This document shows, piece after piece, positions 1 to 8,599 of a DNA stretch of 64,000 bases. The position numbers and the translations under genes were made by a program. The stretch lies in the NCBI RefSeq assembly GCF_019933155.2, contig NZ_CP082944.1:436001-500000 (forward strand), given 5' to 3'. Position 1 is the first letter of the stretch. Every line of letters begins with the position of its first letter. This DNA comes from Metabacillus dongyingensis (GTDB taxonomy: Bacteria; Bacillota; Bacilli; Bacillales; Bacillaceae). Below the pieces are notes generated by a model. The model was not told where the DNA came from. It ran no database searches and saw only the letters and a list, made by a program, of their open reading frames with translations.

Positions 1-1
1 T

Positions 2-157
2 GTCGGTGTGCTCCCGATTTCCCACTTAAGCCATGCATTAAGGGAAGTCATGAACGTCGGAGCATCCTTTTTGACGCTTGGAACCGAAACCTTGATACTG
101 GGATGCTGGGTCTTGGGTGCGTTTATTGTGGCGAGCTATACGTTTAAGTGGGAATAA
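2..157 (+). CDS. ABC-2 type transporter permease, C-terminal fragment (5' end outside window)
   Basis: The first 51 codons visible are open from the window edge to a TAA stop. The peptide ends with a hydrophobic helix followed by a short basic tail (ASYTFKWE), as in the last transmembrane helix of ABC-2 drug/lipid exporter permeases, and is preceded by an amphipathic stretch (PISHLSHALREVMNVGASF) typical of the last periplasmic loop of that family. The start and most of the protein lie upstream. A degraded sequence resembling this same C-terminus occurs about 2.8 kb downstream. Assignment rests on family resemblance only. Confidence 0.5.
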   Translation, partial: VGVLPISHLSHALREVMNVGASFLTLGTETLILGCWVLGAFIVASYTFKWE

Positions 158-353
158 GGAAGTGGAATAGAGAGAAAAAGATATGGGAAGCTGCAATGTC
201 GATCATTCTAGTGAGGACGCTCTTCAAAAGTTTAAAAATAAGCAGGGCAACTTATCTAAAAAGTTCGCCATCTATACCACAGCAGCCTGTCAAGAAAGTC
301 CCGAACATCATGATAGCAAGTAATAAATATTCAAAAAAACCTTAAAATAAGAA

Positions 354-402
354 GCTGACTCAAAATAGTCGTTATTCAACAACCTTTTGAGTCAGCCTCT
401 TT
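354..402 (+). terminator. Rho-independent terminator
   Basis: A perfect 12-bp inverted repeat (GCTGACTCAAAA / TTTTGAGTCAGC) is followed by CTCTTTTATT. It lies about 200 bp after the ABC-2 permease stop and ahead of the glnH unit. Confidence 0.75.
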
Positions 403-649
403 TATTGTAAGATAAAAAAACAAGTTTATTCTCTCGGTAATTTTTATAATAAAGGTTTCAATAGTATACTCTAATTACCAATACCATCACTTAAAAGAGG
501 GGGGATAAAGCAATTATTGTTATTCAACAAGAATAATTTTTTTCCAATAATTCATACTATTATATTACTTTATACTTATGCTATATTATAGAAAAGTAAT
601 ATTGTTATATCCTACATAGTAATAATAATCTAAGATTGGAGTGTTTTGA
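403..649 (+). other. AT-rich leader upstream of glnH
   Basis: Very AT-rich noncoding stretch between the terminator and glnH. It must hold the promoter of the transporter operon, but several TATATT/TATTAT-like boxes around 560-600 are indistinguishable by eye. I see no T-box or other riboswitch signature. The SD (GGAG) lies about 10 bases before the glnH ATG. Confidence 0.4.
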
Positions 650-1420
650 ATGAAGAAACTGGGTTTGCTTAGTATGTTTTTGATTCTTACTATCTTTATC
701 GCAGCATGTGGAAACAATGATACTGCAGGCGAGAAAGAAAAAAGTGATAAGGTATATAAAGTGGGTGTAGATACAACGTATCCTCCATTTGAATTTAAAG
801 AGGGAAACGAGTATAAAGGAATTGATATTGAATTAATCAATGCAATAGCGAAAGACCAGGATTTTAAAATCGAACTTTCTCCGATGGACTTTGGCGGAAT
901 CATTCCAGCGATGCAAGCCAATCAGCTTGATGTGGCTATTGCAGGGATGAGCATTACAGATGAGAGAAAAAAGGTAGTGGATTTCTCAACTCCGTATTTT
1001 AATGCAGGATTAACAGTAGTAGTTAAAAAGGATAATACAACTACTAAATCAGTTGATGACCTTAAAGGAAAAACGGTAGCAGTTAAAAAAGGAACAACAG
1101 GTGCTAAATATGCACAGGATAATTCCGCAAAACTGGGAATCAAAGTTGTTCAATTCAATGATAGTCCCGCTATGTTCCAGGAAGTGGCAAACGGCAATGC
1201 CGATGCTCTTATAGAAGATTATCCTGTTATCTCCTATGCCATTGCTCAAAAAGACCTTGGTTTAAAGACCGTAGGTGATCGTTTGAATGGAGATAAGTAT
1301 GGTATTGCTGTATTGAAAGGACAAGACAAGGACTTATTGGAAAAGATAAATAAAGGTCTTGCTAATCTTAAAAAAGATGGAACATACGATAAAATTATAA
1401 AAACCTATCTTGGTGAATAA
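650..1420 (+). CDS. glnH: Amino-acid ABC transporter substrate-binding lipoprotein (glutamine type)
   Basis: Extracellular solute-binding protein of family 3 that delivers a polar amino acid to the permease encoded next. The first 19 residues are a lipoprotein signal with the lipobox ending in AAC, so Cys20 is the predicted lipidated residue. The mature part begins with VGVDTTYPPFEF, the usual first strand and ligand-contact segment of glutamine/arginine-binding proteins. It contains IIPAMQANQLDVAIAGMSIT and ends KDGTYDKIIKTYLGE, both typical of the family. The 256-aa length is normal. First gene of a binding protein-permease-ATPase operon. The glutamine assignment is by overall resemblance; arginine or cystine cannot be excluded. 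Confidence 0.85.
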   Translation: MKKLGLLSMFLILTIFIAACGNNDTAGEKEKSDKVYKVGVDTTYPPFEFKEGNEYKGIDIELINAIAKDQDFKIELSPMDFGGIIPAMQANQLDVAIAGMSITDERKKVVDFSTPYFNAGLTVVVKKDNTTTKSVDDLKGKTVAVKKGTTGAKYAQDNSAKLGIKVVQFNDSPAMFQEVANGNADALIEDYPVISYAIAQKDLGLKTVGDRLNGDKYGIAVLKGQDKDLLEKINKGLANLKKDGTYDKIIKTYLGE

Positions 1421-1436
1421 AAATTTTATGCTCATT

Positions 1437-1466
1437 AAGCGCGCTTAAGGCGCGCTTTCTTTTTGA
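1437..1466 (+). terminator. Intra-operon hairpin (attenuator or 3' stabiliser) after glnH
   Basis: Perfect 8-bp stem AAGCGCGC / GCGCGCTT with a 5-nt loop, followed by TCTTTTTG, between glnH and the permease gene. Such hairpins often let the binding protein be made in excess over membrane components, by partial termination or mRNA protection. That role is inferred. Confidence 0.65.
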
Positions 1467-1481
1467 AGGGAGATGAATAGA

Positions 1482-2126
1482 ATGGATATCATTATTGCGG
1501 CTTTGCCGATTTTATTAAAAGGACTTCAGGTAACCCTTTATGTCTTTATCATTGCCATTCTTCTAGGTTTTTTAATTGGTTTAGTTGTGGCCTTGATGCG
1601 GTTAGCACCTGTCAAAATCTTGACCTGGATTGCAAAAGTTTATATTGATGCTATACGAGGAACGCCGTTTATTGTTCAATTGTTCTTTATCTATTTCGGC
1701 ATCAATTCACTGAATTTAATTTCATTAAACAGTACAACAGCTGGTATCATTACCGTTGCAATTAATGCAGGGGCCTATTTTGCTGAAATCATAAGAGCAG
1801 GCATTCAGTCCATTGATAAAGGCCAAACAGAAGCAGCAAGATCAATCGGATTTACTGGTGGACAAACAATGCGCTATGTCGTGCTGCCCCAGGCTTTCAG
1901 AAGAATGCTCCCTACGATCACGAATCAATCGATCATTAGCTTAAAAGATACTTCTCTTTTGTCTGTCATTGGTATTGCAGATTTAACACAGCAGGGACAA
2001 ATTCAAGCCTCGGCTACCTTTGAAGCATTTAAAATTTGGCTTATTGTCGGTATCATTTACTTTATCGTCATTTATTTGTTATCCCTAATTGCTAATTTCG
2101 TAGAAAAGAGGTTTGAACTTCGATGA
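1482..2126 (+). CDS. glnP: Amino-acid ABC transporter permease (HisM/GlnP type)
   Basis: Membrane subunit (about 214 aa) of the polar amino-acid importer. It has about five hydrophobic segments and the family motif region [15 protein letters not shown]. The ATPase-coupling EAA loop reads [22 protein letters not shown] chose the ATG at 1482 because the SD AAGGGAG sits nine bases upstream; the in-frame ATG at 1473 is too close to it. The last codons overlap the ATPase start (ATGA), indicating translational coupling. Confidence 0.88.
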   Translation: MDIIIAALPILLKGLQVTLYVFIIAILLGFLIGLVVALMRLAPVKILTWIAKVYIDAIRGTPFIVQLFFIYFGINSLNLISLNSTTAGIITVAINAGAYFAEIIRAGIQSIDKGQTEAARSIGFTGGQTMRYVVLPQAFRRMLPTITNQSIISLKDTSLLSVIGIADLTQQGQIQASATFEAFKIWLIVGIIYFIVIYLLSLIANFVEKRFELR

Positions 2127-2857
2127 GCATGATAACGGTAAAAAACCTGAGAAAATCATTTGGAACCGTCGAGGTTTTAAAAGATATTAATGCAATCGTG
2201 CAAGAAAAAGAAGTCGTTTGTGTAATAGGCCCTTCTGGATCGGGAAAAAGCACATTCCTGCGCTGTCTGAATCTCCTGGAGGAAATTTCAGGCGGTGAGG
2301 TAGTCATTAATGGACATGATATAACGAATCCAAAAACAAAAATCAATATAAACAAAGTTAGACAAGAAGTTGGAATGGTTTTTCAGCATTTTAATCTATT
2401 CCCTCATAAAACTGTTTTAGAAAACATCACATTGGGACCTATTAAAATTCGAGGCACCCAGAAAGCAGAAGCGGAAAAATTAGCGCTTGAACTGCTGGAT
2501 AAGGTAGGACTGAGGGAAAAAGCAAATAGCTATCCTGGAGAACTATCCGGAGGACAAAAACAACGGGTTGCCATAGCGAGGGCACTTGCAATGAATCCGA
2601 AAATCATGCTATTTGACGAACCTACTTCTGCACTTGACCCTGAAATGGTCGGAGATGTTTTAGAGGTAATGAAGCAGCTTGCTAAAGAGGGTATGACAAT
2701 GGTCGTTGTTACCCATGAAATGGGCTTTGCCCGTGAAGTCGGAGACCGTGTTATATTCATGGACGGCGGGTATATCGTTGAAGAAAATGAACCGAATGAA
2801 ATATTCGGCAACCCTCAGCATGAGCGGACTAAATCCTTCTTAAGCAAAGTTCTTTAG
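2123..2857 (+). CDS. glnQ: Amino-acid ABC transporter ATP-binding protein
   Basis: ATPase subunit (244 aa) powering import. Walker [10 protein letters not shown] is at residues 36-44, the Q-loop is in [10 protein letters not shown], the signature is LSGGQKQR, Walker B is IMLFDEP, and the H-loop is [10 protein letters not shown]. The sequence strongly resembles GlnQ/HisP-type polar amino-acid ATPases. It overlaps the permease stop by four bases and completes the operon. No clear terminator follows directly; the next strong hairpin is the one at 3036. Confidence 0.9.
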   Translation: MSMITVKNLRKSFGTVEVLKDINAIVQEKEVVCVIGPSGSGKSTFLRCLNLLEEISGGEVVINGHDITNPKTKININKVRQEVGMVFQHFNLFPHKTVLENITLGPIKIRGTQKAEAEKLALELLDKVGLREKANSYPGELSGGQKQRVAIARALAMNPKIMLFDEPTSALDPEMVGDVLEVMKQLAKEGMTMVVVTHEMGFAREVGDRVIFMDGGYIVEENEPNEIFGNPQHERTKSFLSKVL

Positions 2858-2894
2858 GCTGGAAGGAATGCAGGGTGTCAAAGTGACTGCCTAA

Positions 2895-3032
2895 AAGAAT
2901 GAAAGCGCCCGAACGCCGCAGCATCCTTTTTGGAACCTGGAACAGATTTTGGTCAGCAGTGTTGTGGGCGCTTTGATCGTGGTAAGCTTTGCATTTAAGC
3001 GTGAGTATGAAAGTGTTAAAGATAGAAATAAA
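2895..3032 (+). pseudogene. Degraded ABC-2 permease 3' end (relic)
   Basis: No intact reading frame, but the DNA resembles the permease tail at the start of the window. Both contain ATGAA..GCATCCTTTTT, then GGAACC, then a segment ending in a hydrophobic run plus TTTAAG. Read in one frame, the end gives ALIVVSFAFKREYE, comparable to AFIVASYTFKWE. It looks like the remains of a second ABC-2 permease gene or of a partial duplication around the glnHPQ unit. Confidence 0.45.
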
Positions 3033-3035
3033 TTG

Positions 3036-3070
3036 GTGCCTGATCCCATGAAGGGGTCAGGCACTTTTAC
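3036..3070 (+). terminator. Hairpin of the GTGCCTGA/TCAGGCAC type
   Basis: Stem GTGCCTGATCCC / GGGGTCAGGCAC (one wobble) with loop ATGAA, then TTTTAC. From memory, near-identical hairpins recur in many Bacillaceae genomes, so this may be a dispersed repeat serving as a terminator. Confidence 0.6.
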
Positions 3071-3192
3071 GTAGGATGAGAGATGGCGGGGGATATTAAG
3101 TTTTTATGTTCGAGTTACAGTTAAAGTCAGAAAAAAGGTATAATTTACGTGAAAAGGATATTGCTTAAATAAAAGATAAAGGAGCCGTTAAA

Positions 3193-3855
3193 ATGACTAC
3201 ACCAGCCACTTGGAAGAAAGCAGACGATTACTTTATTTCTAAACTTCATTCAGCTGACCCGGATATGTCTTACATCCTTAAAGCAAACGAAGAGGCGGGG
3301 CTGCCTGAGATTGATGTAGCACCTAATCAAGGCAAACAGCTTTACTTGCTTGCGAAGCTGAAGGGTGCGAAAAAGATTCTTGAAATAGGGACGCTCGGCG
3401 GCTATAGCAGTATTTGGCTGGCGCGGGCACTGTCTGAAGACGGTAGGCTTGTCACTCTTGAATATGAGGAGAAGCATGCGAGGATCGCAAAGGAAAATAT
3501 GAAAAAAGCCGGCCTAGATGATAAAATTGAAATTATTGTGGGAGCTGCGCTTGATACGCTGGATACATTACAGGATCGGGCACCGTTTGATTTTATTTTT
3601 ATTGATGCAGATAAAGTGAACTATCCGGGCTATTTCGAATGGGCGGTGAAGCTTTCTAAACCTGGAACCGTTATTTTGGGAGACAATGTTGTCCGCGGCG
3701 GGAAGGTCATAGATGAAAACAGCGGGGATGAGAATGTGAGCGGTGTCCGCACCCTTATGGATTTTCTTTCAGAGGAGCCCCGAATTGAGGCAACGGTTAT
3801 TCAAACGGTTGGCAGCAAAGGATATGACGGGTTTATTCTCGGTATTGTAAAATAA
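3193..3855 (+). CDS. SAM-dependent O-methyltransferase (COMT-like, class I)
   Basis: 220-aa cytoplasmic methyltransferase of the caffeoyl-CoA/catechol O-methyltransferase family. The SAM-binding motif I region reads KILEIGTLGGYSSIW (about residues 61-75). The acidic motif after strand 2 is VTLEYEE. The metal/catalytic motif is FIFIDADKVNY, followed by GTVILGDNVVRGG, where the Asp-Asn pair is typical of the metal-dependent branch. SD AAAGGAG lies eight bases before the ATG. It is a single-gene unit; the substrate is unknown. Confidence 0.85.
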   Translation: MTTPATWKKADDYFISKLHSADPDMSYILKANEEAGLPEIDVAPNQGKQLYLLAKLKGAKKILEIGTLGGYSSIWLARALSEDGRLVTLEYEEKHARIAKENMKKAGLDDKIEIIVGAALDTLDTLQDRAPFDFIFIDADKVNYPGYFEWAVKLSKPGTVILGDNVVRGGKVIDENSGDENVSGVRTLMDFLSEEPRIEATVIQTVGSKGYDGFILGIVK

Positions 3856-3864
3856 AAGGGGTGC

Positions 3865-3895
3865 AGCTGCTAAAACTATGGCAGCTTCTTTTTTG
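3865..3895 (+). terminator. Rho-independent terminator after the O-methyltransferase
   Basis: Six-bp stem AGCTGC / GCAGCT followed by TCTTTTTTG, directly after the stop codon. Confidence 0.6.
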
Positions 3896-4038
3896 TGAAT
3901 GAATAGCAAATCATTGGCTGAGGCAACTTTCATTGGCTTTTTTGATTGTTTTCGCTGAAAAAAAGCGAAAAGAAAAAGGAACTGGCATCATTAAAAAGAA
4001 TTATTAAGTAACATATTAATTAGACAGGGAGACAGCAT

Positions 4039-4461
4039 ATGAAATACTGCATTATTAAAGAAGATAATCCGTACAGCAAAAATATCGTCAATCAGAAGCT
4101 TTATGAGTACAATTCCTTGCACTTTCCGGAGGATTTAAACGGCAGGTATGAAGAAATCAATTTGTACCTCAAAGATGAAAACGGCATGGTCCGCGGAGGC
4201 ATTTTAGGAGAAATCTGCTGGAACTGGCTTGAGATCCATACCCTTATGATCGATGAGGACCTGCGCCATTCAGGGCATGGATCAAAGCTTCTGGCAGAAG
4301 CGGAGAACCTTGCTGCGCTCAAAAAATGCGACTTTGTTAAAGTAGACACCCTCAGCTTTCAGGCAGTTGATTTTTACAAAAAGCATGGGTACGAGGTATA
4401 TGGCACTCTTGATGGAGTTGGAAGAGACTTTAAGCATCACTACTTGAAAAAAGACCTGTAA
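4039..4461 (+). CDS. GNAT family N-acetyltransferase
   Basis: 140-aa acetyltransferase. The acetyl-CoA-binding motif A is seen as IDEDLRHSGHGSKLLAEAE (an R-x-x-G-x-G/A variant), and the C-terminal motif B as VDTLSFQAVDFYKKHGYEVYG. The acceptor is unknown. SD (AGGGAGA) lies upstream of the ATG. First of three closely spaced genes with a DUF1801 protein and an SRPBCC protein, probably one transcript. Confidence 0.85.
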   Translation: MKYCIIKEDNPYSKNIVNQKLYEYNSLHFPEDLNGRYEEINLYLKDENGMVRGGILGEICWNWLEIHTLMIDEDLRHSGHGSKLLAEAENLAALKKCDFVKVDTLSFQAVDFYKKHGYEVYGTLDGVGRDFKHHYLKKDL

Positions 4462-4473
4462 AGGAGCAGATCT

Positions 4474-4899
4474 ATGGCGTACGAATTGAAAACGAAGCAG
4501 ACTGACAACAGCGTGATTGAATTTATTGAGGCTGTAGATTCGCCGAAAAAGCGGGAGGATGCTTACCAGCTGCTTGATATTTTTACAGAAACGGCAGGCT
4601 TTGAGGCTAAGATGTGGGGGCCAAGCATTATTGGATTCGGTTCTTATCATTATAAATATGCGTCAGGTCATGAAGGGGATGCGCCGCTTGTCGGCTTTTC
4701 ACCCCGGAAGGCAAAAATCAGTTTATACTTTGCGCCTGGTGAAACGAAGCGGGAAGAGCTTTTAAAAGAGTTTGGAAAGCATACGAACGGAAAGGCATGC
4801 GTCTACATAAACAAAGTAGCTGATATTAATGTTGAGGTGCTGAAGAAGCTGATACAGGAGTCAATTACGTTTTTGCAGAAAACGTATCCGGCTCAATAA
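4474..4899 (+). CDS. DUF1801 domain protein
   Basis: 141-aa small cytoplasmic protein. The pattern of DUF1801 (YdhG-like fold) is recognisable: an N-terminal helix with KREDAYQLLDIF, then KMWGPSIIGFGSYHYKYASG, GFSPRKAKISLYF, and a C-terminal helix VLKKLIQESI. DUF1801 includes frataxin-like iron chaperones, but this longer member belongs to a different subgroup from fra further on, and no iron role can be claimed. It starts 12 bases after the GNAT gene with SD AAAGGAG. Confidence 0.7.
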   Translation: MAYELKTKQTDNSVIEFIEAVDSPKKREDAYQLLDIFTETAGFEAKMWGPSIIGFGSYHYKYASGHEGDAPLVGFSPRKAKISLYFAPGETKREELLKEFGKHTNGKACVYINKVADINVEVLKKLIQESITFLQKTYPAQ

Positions 4900-4910
4900 A
4901 GGGGGGCATT

Positions 4911-5345
4911 ATGGCAGATTCTCTGTTTGTAGATGATGAGATCATTATCGACGCTCCCCCTGAAACAATTTGGAGGGTGCTGACAGAATCAAAATATGTA
5001 GCACAGTGGGATGAACTGCCTGAGGGTTATGCTGAAGGAGCCATGAGTACGGGAAGCAAGGTGGTCTGGGAGCTTCCTGACGGGGGACAATCTATCACCA
5101 CGATCATAAATGCAGAGCCTCAAAAAGAGTTAAAGATTTCTCTTTTCGTCTCAAAGTGGGAAGAAAAGATAAAAGAAGGGGATATAGCTTATCTATATCA
5201 GCTTGAGGAGCGCGGCAGGAGCACACTTTTAAAAATCAGGATCGGTGATTTTTCTTTGATTAAAAACGGCCGGAACTATTATGAGGCTTCTGTTGAATTT
5301 GCAGGTAACTCTAAAAAAGTGATTAAGGAATTGGCAGAGTCCTAA
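4911..5345 (+). CDS. SRPBCC (AHSA1/START-like) domain protein
   Basis: 144-aa protein with the helix-grip ligand-binding fold signature: FVDDEIIIDAPPETIWRVLT at the start and WDELPEGYAEGAMSTGSKVVW after it. Such proteins bind hydrophobic ligands or are stress-related; the ligand here is unknown. It starts 11 bases after the DUF1801 gene (SD AAGGGGGG) and closes the three-gene unit. Confidence 0.75.
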   Translation: MADSLFVDDEIIIDAPPETIWRVLTESKYVAQWDELPEGYAEGAMSTGSKVVWELPDGGQSITTIINAEPQKELKISLFVSKWEEKIKEGDIAYLYQLEERGRSTLLKIRIGDFSLIKNGRNYYEASVEFAGNSKKVIKELAES

Positions 5346-5508
5346 TCGGAGAGGTTCTTTAGAAGATTCTAACCTGAGGAACAAAAGAAATAAAGGTGTG
5401 AATGAAAAGCAGGACTTCTTCCATTTAGTATGAGATTTGAGGAAAGCGGACAAATAGTCCCTTTCCTTTTTTCGTTTACAATGAAATTTAAGAGAGTCAT
5501 TTACCAAT

Positions 5509-5560
5509 AAACATTATAACGTTATATATTTTTATTCTAAACATTATAACGTTATATTTA
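5509..5560 (+). promoter_or_regulatory. Two direct copies of a palindromic operator, 30 bp apart
   Basis: The 19-bp sequence AAACATTATAACGTTATAT occurs twice. Each contains the perfect palindrome TATAACGTTATA (5515-5526 and 5545-5556), with centres exactly 30 bp apart, about three helical turns. The pair sits 100-140 bp before the first gene of the sugar-acid operon, whose fifth gene encodes a GntR/UTRA regulator. That regulator is the natural candidate to bind here (inference). Confidence 0.7.
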
Positions 5561-5615
5561 CTTTATTAATATTTTATGATATCCTTCAGGTGTGAAAAGA
5601 AATACTAGTTATAAA

Positions 5616-5629
5616 TGTAAGCGCGTTCC
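5616..5629 (+). promoter_or_regulatory. Possible CcpA cre site (imperfect)
   Basis: TGTAAGCGCGTTCC matches the cre consensus TGWAARCGYTWNCW at 12 of 14 positions and lies between the paired operators and the operon start. It is weak on its own, but a full-consensus cre lies further down the same operon. Confidence 0.35.
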
Positions 5630-5657
5630 GAGAGGATCATGGAAAAGGGTGACAGGT

Positions 5658-6758
5658 ATGAAGGAACGATTTGTATTGCGAAATGTAAAGCTTGTGAATG
5701 AAAAGGAAATGGATATTGTGGTTGAAGACGGTAAAATTGCCGAGCTGACAAAGGCTGGGAGCGGATGCGGAGAGGAAGTATACGATTACTCTGGTGCTTA
5801 TGTTTCAAGCGGCTGGATTGATTTACATGTCCATGCCTTTCCTGAATTTGATCCGTATGGCGATGAAATCGATGAAATAGGAGTAAAACAAGGTGTTACT
5901 ACCATTATAGATGCAGGAAGCTGCGGGGCGGACCGGATTGCGGATCTTGCTGCAAGCAGGGAAAGGGCTAAAACGAATTTGTTTGCCTTTTTAAACATTT
6001 CCCGGATTGGCTTAAAACGAGTGGATGAATTATCTAAGTTAGAATGGATCGATACAGAGAAAGCCGTACAGGCGGTACATGAGTATAAAGATTTCATTGT
6101 CGGATTAAAGGCGCGAATTAGTAAAAGTGTAGTTCGTGACAGCGGCATTGATCCTTTGCGTATTGCCCGGGCCCTTTCAAGGGAAACATCTCTGCCCTTA
6201 ATGGTGCACATTGGCTCTGGACCGCCAAACATTGAAGAGGTCATTCCGCTCTTGGAAAAAAGGGACGTGATTACTCATTATCTCAACGGAAAAGAAAATA
6301 ACCTTTTTGATGATAGAGATAAACCGCTTCAAGTGTTTATAGATGCGATCAACCGCGGCGTGCATTTGGATGTCGGTCACGGAACGGCGAGTTTTTCATT
6401 TAAGGCAGCGGAAGCAGCAAAGGCTAATCTCATAGGTTTAAATACAATCAGCACGGATATCTACCGAGGGAACCGAGAAAACGGTCCCGTCTATAGCATG
6501 GCAAACGTTTTAACGAAATTCCTTTATTTGGGATACTCACTTAAAGAGGTGATCGCAGCTGTCACGACTAATGCTGCAGGATGGCTTGAAAAACCGGAAC
6601 TGGGACGAATCGAGGTTGGAGACGCTGCAAACTTAACCCTATTTACCGTGCAAAGCGATCCAATTACTCTCATCGATTCCGAAGGGGATGAACGGGTAGC
6701 TGAAAAAAGGATTGAAACAAAAGGAGTGGTTGCAAATGGCGAATTCATTAAATGCTAA
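5658..6758 (+). CDS. Amidohydrolase/deacetylase family metallohydrolase
   Basis: 366-aa TIM-barrel metal-dependent hydrolase. The first metal-site motif is GWIDLHVHAFPEFDPYG (HxH). Further ligands are suggested by LPLMVHIGSGPP, DVITHYLNG and HLDVGHGTASF, followed by NTISTDIYRGN. The sequence fits the subfamily found next to DgaE/DgaF-like genes in Firmicutes. The next genes encode an amino-sugar-acid ammonia lyase and a ketodeoxy-acid aldolase, so removal of an N-acyl group from the substrate is a reasonable inference. I take the ATG at 5658 after AAAGGGTG; an in-frame ATG at 5592 would place the operator-proximal leader inside the gene. The end overlaps the next start by 23 bases. Confidence 0.75.
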   Translation: MKERFVLRNVKLVNEKEMDIVVEDGKIAELTKAGSGCGEEVYDYSGAYVSSGWIDLHVHAFPEFDPYGDEIDEIGVKQGVTTIIDAGSCGADRIADLAASRERAKTNLFAFLNISRIGLKRVDELSKLEWIDTEKAVQAVHEYKDFIVGLKARISKSVVRDSGIDPLRIARALSRETSLPLMVHIGSGPPNIEEVIPLLEKRDVITHYLNGKENNLFDDRDKPLQVFIDAINRGVHLDVGHGTASFSFKAAEAAKANLIGLNTISTDIYRGNRENGPVYSMANVLTKFLYLGYSLKEVIAAVTTNAAGWLEKPELGRIEVGDAANLTLFTVQSDPITLIDSEGDERVAEKRIETKGVVANGEFIKC

Positions 6759-7842
6759 ATATGGACTGAAACGAGTGATTAATGCAAGCGGACGAATGAG
6801 TATCCTTGGTGTATCAGCTCCGACGGATACGGTGATGGATGCAATGAAACAAGGCGGTCAAAGGTATACAGAGATCGCTGATTTAGTGGATAAAGCCGGC
6901 GATTATGCTGCGGATATCCTTGGTTCAGAGGCAGCTGTTATCGTGAACTCGGCATCGAGCGGGATTGCGCTTTCAGTTGCGGCGCTGGTGACTAAAGGGA
7001 ATCGCCGGAAGAGCGAGCGCCTTCATCAAGAACTCATTCCTCAAAATGAAATCATCATGCTGAAAGGCCACAATGTCCAATACGGAGCACCGGTTGAGAC
7101 GATGATCTATTTGGGCGGCGGAAAGCTCGTTGAAGTTGGCTATGCCAATGAAGGAAAGGCAGAACATGTTGAAGATGCCATTTCAGAAAACACAGCAGCC
7201 ATTCTTTATGTCAAATCGCATCATGCTGTTCAAAAAAATATGATTTCCGTTGAGGAAGCATGGGAGGTTGCCATGCGAAACGGCGTACCGCTTATTGTGG
7301 ATGCTGCTGCGGAAGAAGATCTTCAGAAATATGTGAAATACTCGGATCTTGCGATTTACAGCGGTTCAAAGGCTATTGAAGGACCGACTTCCGGAATCGT
7401 GGGCGGCAAGAGAACCTACATTGAATGGCTGAAAGTGCAGCTTCATTGTATAGGAAGAAGCATGAAAGTCGGCAAAGAAACGACGTTCGGCCTCCTTCAG
7501 GCACTTGATGAATATGGCGTAAAGGAAGATAAAAGCGAACAAGAAAAAGATGCCTTGCAAGTGTTGATGCCGCTGAAGGAGATTCAAGGAGTCAATGTGA
7601 CGATTGTACAAGATGAAGCGGGCCGGGCCATTTTCCGTGCGCGCATTCAAATAGATCCAGAGCAGGCAAATACAACTGCAAAAGATATCGCAGCGGGACT
7701 GCGTGAAGGGGACATTGCCATCTACACACGTGATTATGGTGTGAGACAAGGCTTTTTCGATATCGATCCGCGTCCGCTGCAAGGCGATGATATCCATGTC
7801 ATAGAAGCGAAAATCCGCGAATTAGCAGAAGGGGGAAAATAA
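6736..7842 (+). CDS. dgaE: DgaE-like PLP-dependent ammonia lyase (D-glucosaminate type, SelA-like fold)
   Basis: 368-aa enzyme of the SelA/DgaE fold-type I group. The PLP lysine is in YSGSKAIEGPTSG (Lys212), preceded by VPLIVDAAAEED, where the Asp contacts the pyridine ring. In Salmonella the family removes ammonia from D-glucosaminate-6-phosphate to give a 2-keto-3-deoxy acid. Here a separate sugar kinase follows, so the lyase may act on the unphosphorylated acid (inference). Start ATG 6736 has SD AAAGGAG; an in-frame ATG 24 bases upstream lacks one. The gene overlaps the amidohydrolase end and is followed by the aldolase after one base. Confidence 0.82.
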   Translation: MANSLNAKYGLKRVINASGRMSILGVSAPTDTVMDAMKQGGQRYTEIADLVDKAGDYAADILGSEAAVIVNSASSGIALSVAALVTKGNRRKSERLHQELIPQNEIIMLKGHNVQYGAPVETMIYLGGGKLVEVGYANEGKAEHVEDAISENTAAILYVKSHHAVQKNMISVEEAWEVAMRNGVPLIVDAAAEEDLQKYVKYSDLAIYSGSKAIEGPTSGIVGGKRTYIEWLKVQLHCIGRSMKVGKETTFGLLQALDEYGVKEDKSEQEKDALQVLMPLKEIQGVNVTIVQDEAGRAIFRARIQIDPEQANTTAKDIAAGLREGDIAIYTRDYGVRQGFFDIDPRPLQGDDIHVIEAKIRELAEGGK

Positions 7843-7843
7843 G

Positions 7844-8599
7844 ATGTCAACTATAACAAAACGGTTTTACAAAGATCGTGTTGCATTAAATGTTCTGGCC
7901 AGCAGCATAGAAAATGCGAAAGAAGTATTTGAAGCGGCAGAAGGGCATGTTTTAGTCGGTGTTCTTTCAAAAGATTATCCGACAGCAGAAGAAGCAGTTG
8001 CGGCGATGAAAGAATACGGAAAAGAAATTGAGGAGGCTGTATCGATTGGACTGGGTGCAGGTGACAATCGCCAGGCTGCTGTAGTGGCGGAGATTGCGAA
8101 ACACTACCCTGGCAGTCATATTAATCAAGTTTTCCCTGCAGTTGGAGCAACACGTGCCAACCTTGGGGAAAAAGACAGCTGGATCAACAGCCTGGTATCT
8201 CCGACAGGACGCCCGGGATATGTGAATATCTCAACAGGCCCCGTTAGCGCTGCACAGGACGAGCATGCGATTGTACCGGTAAAAACGGCCATTGCCCTTG
8301 TGCGTGATATGGGAGGCAATGCATTGAAATACTTCCCAATGCAAGGATTAAGCCGTGAAGACGAGTTCCGTGCTGTTGCAGAGGCATGCGGTGAAGAAGG
8401 ATTTGCGCTTGAGCCGACTGGCGGAATCGACAAAGAGAATTTTGAAGCCATCTTGCGCATTGCCCTTGAAGCGAACGTACCGCAAGTTATCCCTCATGTG
8501 TATTCATCGATCATTGATAAAGAAACCGGAAAAACAAATGTCAGCGATGTGCGGGAATTGCTTGAAACGATGAAGAACTTGGCTGATCAAAATGGCTAA
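7844..8599 (+). CDS. dgaF: DgaF-like 2-dehydro-3-deoxy-phosphogluconate aldolase
   Basis: 251-aa class I aldolase of the KDGP aldolase group that accompanies DgaE. It cleaves 2-keto-3-deoxy-6-phosphogluconate to pyruvate and glyceraldehyde-3-phosphate. The Schiff-base lysine is expected in GGNALKYFPMQGLS (Lys162). PTGGIDKENFEAIL forms the phosphate-binding end of the barrel. It begins right after the dgaE stop and overlaps the kinase start by eight bases. Confidence 0.82.
   Translation: MSTITKRFYKDRVALNVLASSIENAKEVFEAAEGHVLVGVLSKDYPTAEEAVAAMKEYGKEIEEAVSIGLGAGDNRQAAVVAEIAKHYPGSHINQVFPAVGATRANLGEKDSWINSLVSPTGRPGYVNISTGPVSAAQDEHAIVPVKTAIALVRDMGGNALKYFPMQGLSREDEFRAVAEACGEEGFALEPTGGIDKENFEAILRIALEANVPQVIPHVYSSIIDKETGKTNVSDVRELLETMKNLADQNG

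Noticed and set aside
148..345. 65-codon plus-strand frame after the ABC-2 permease tail
   Set aside because: It overlaps the permease end, has no clear SD and no recognisable composition.
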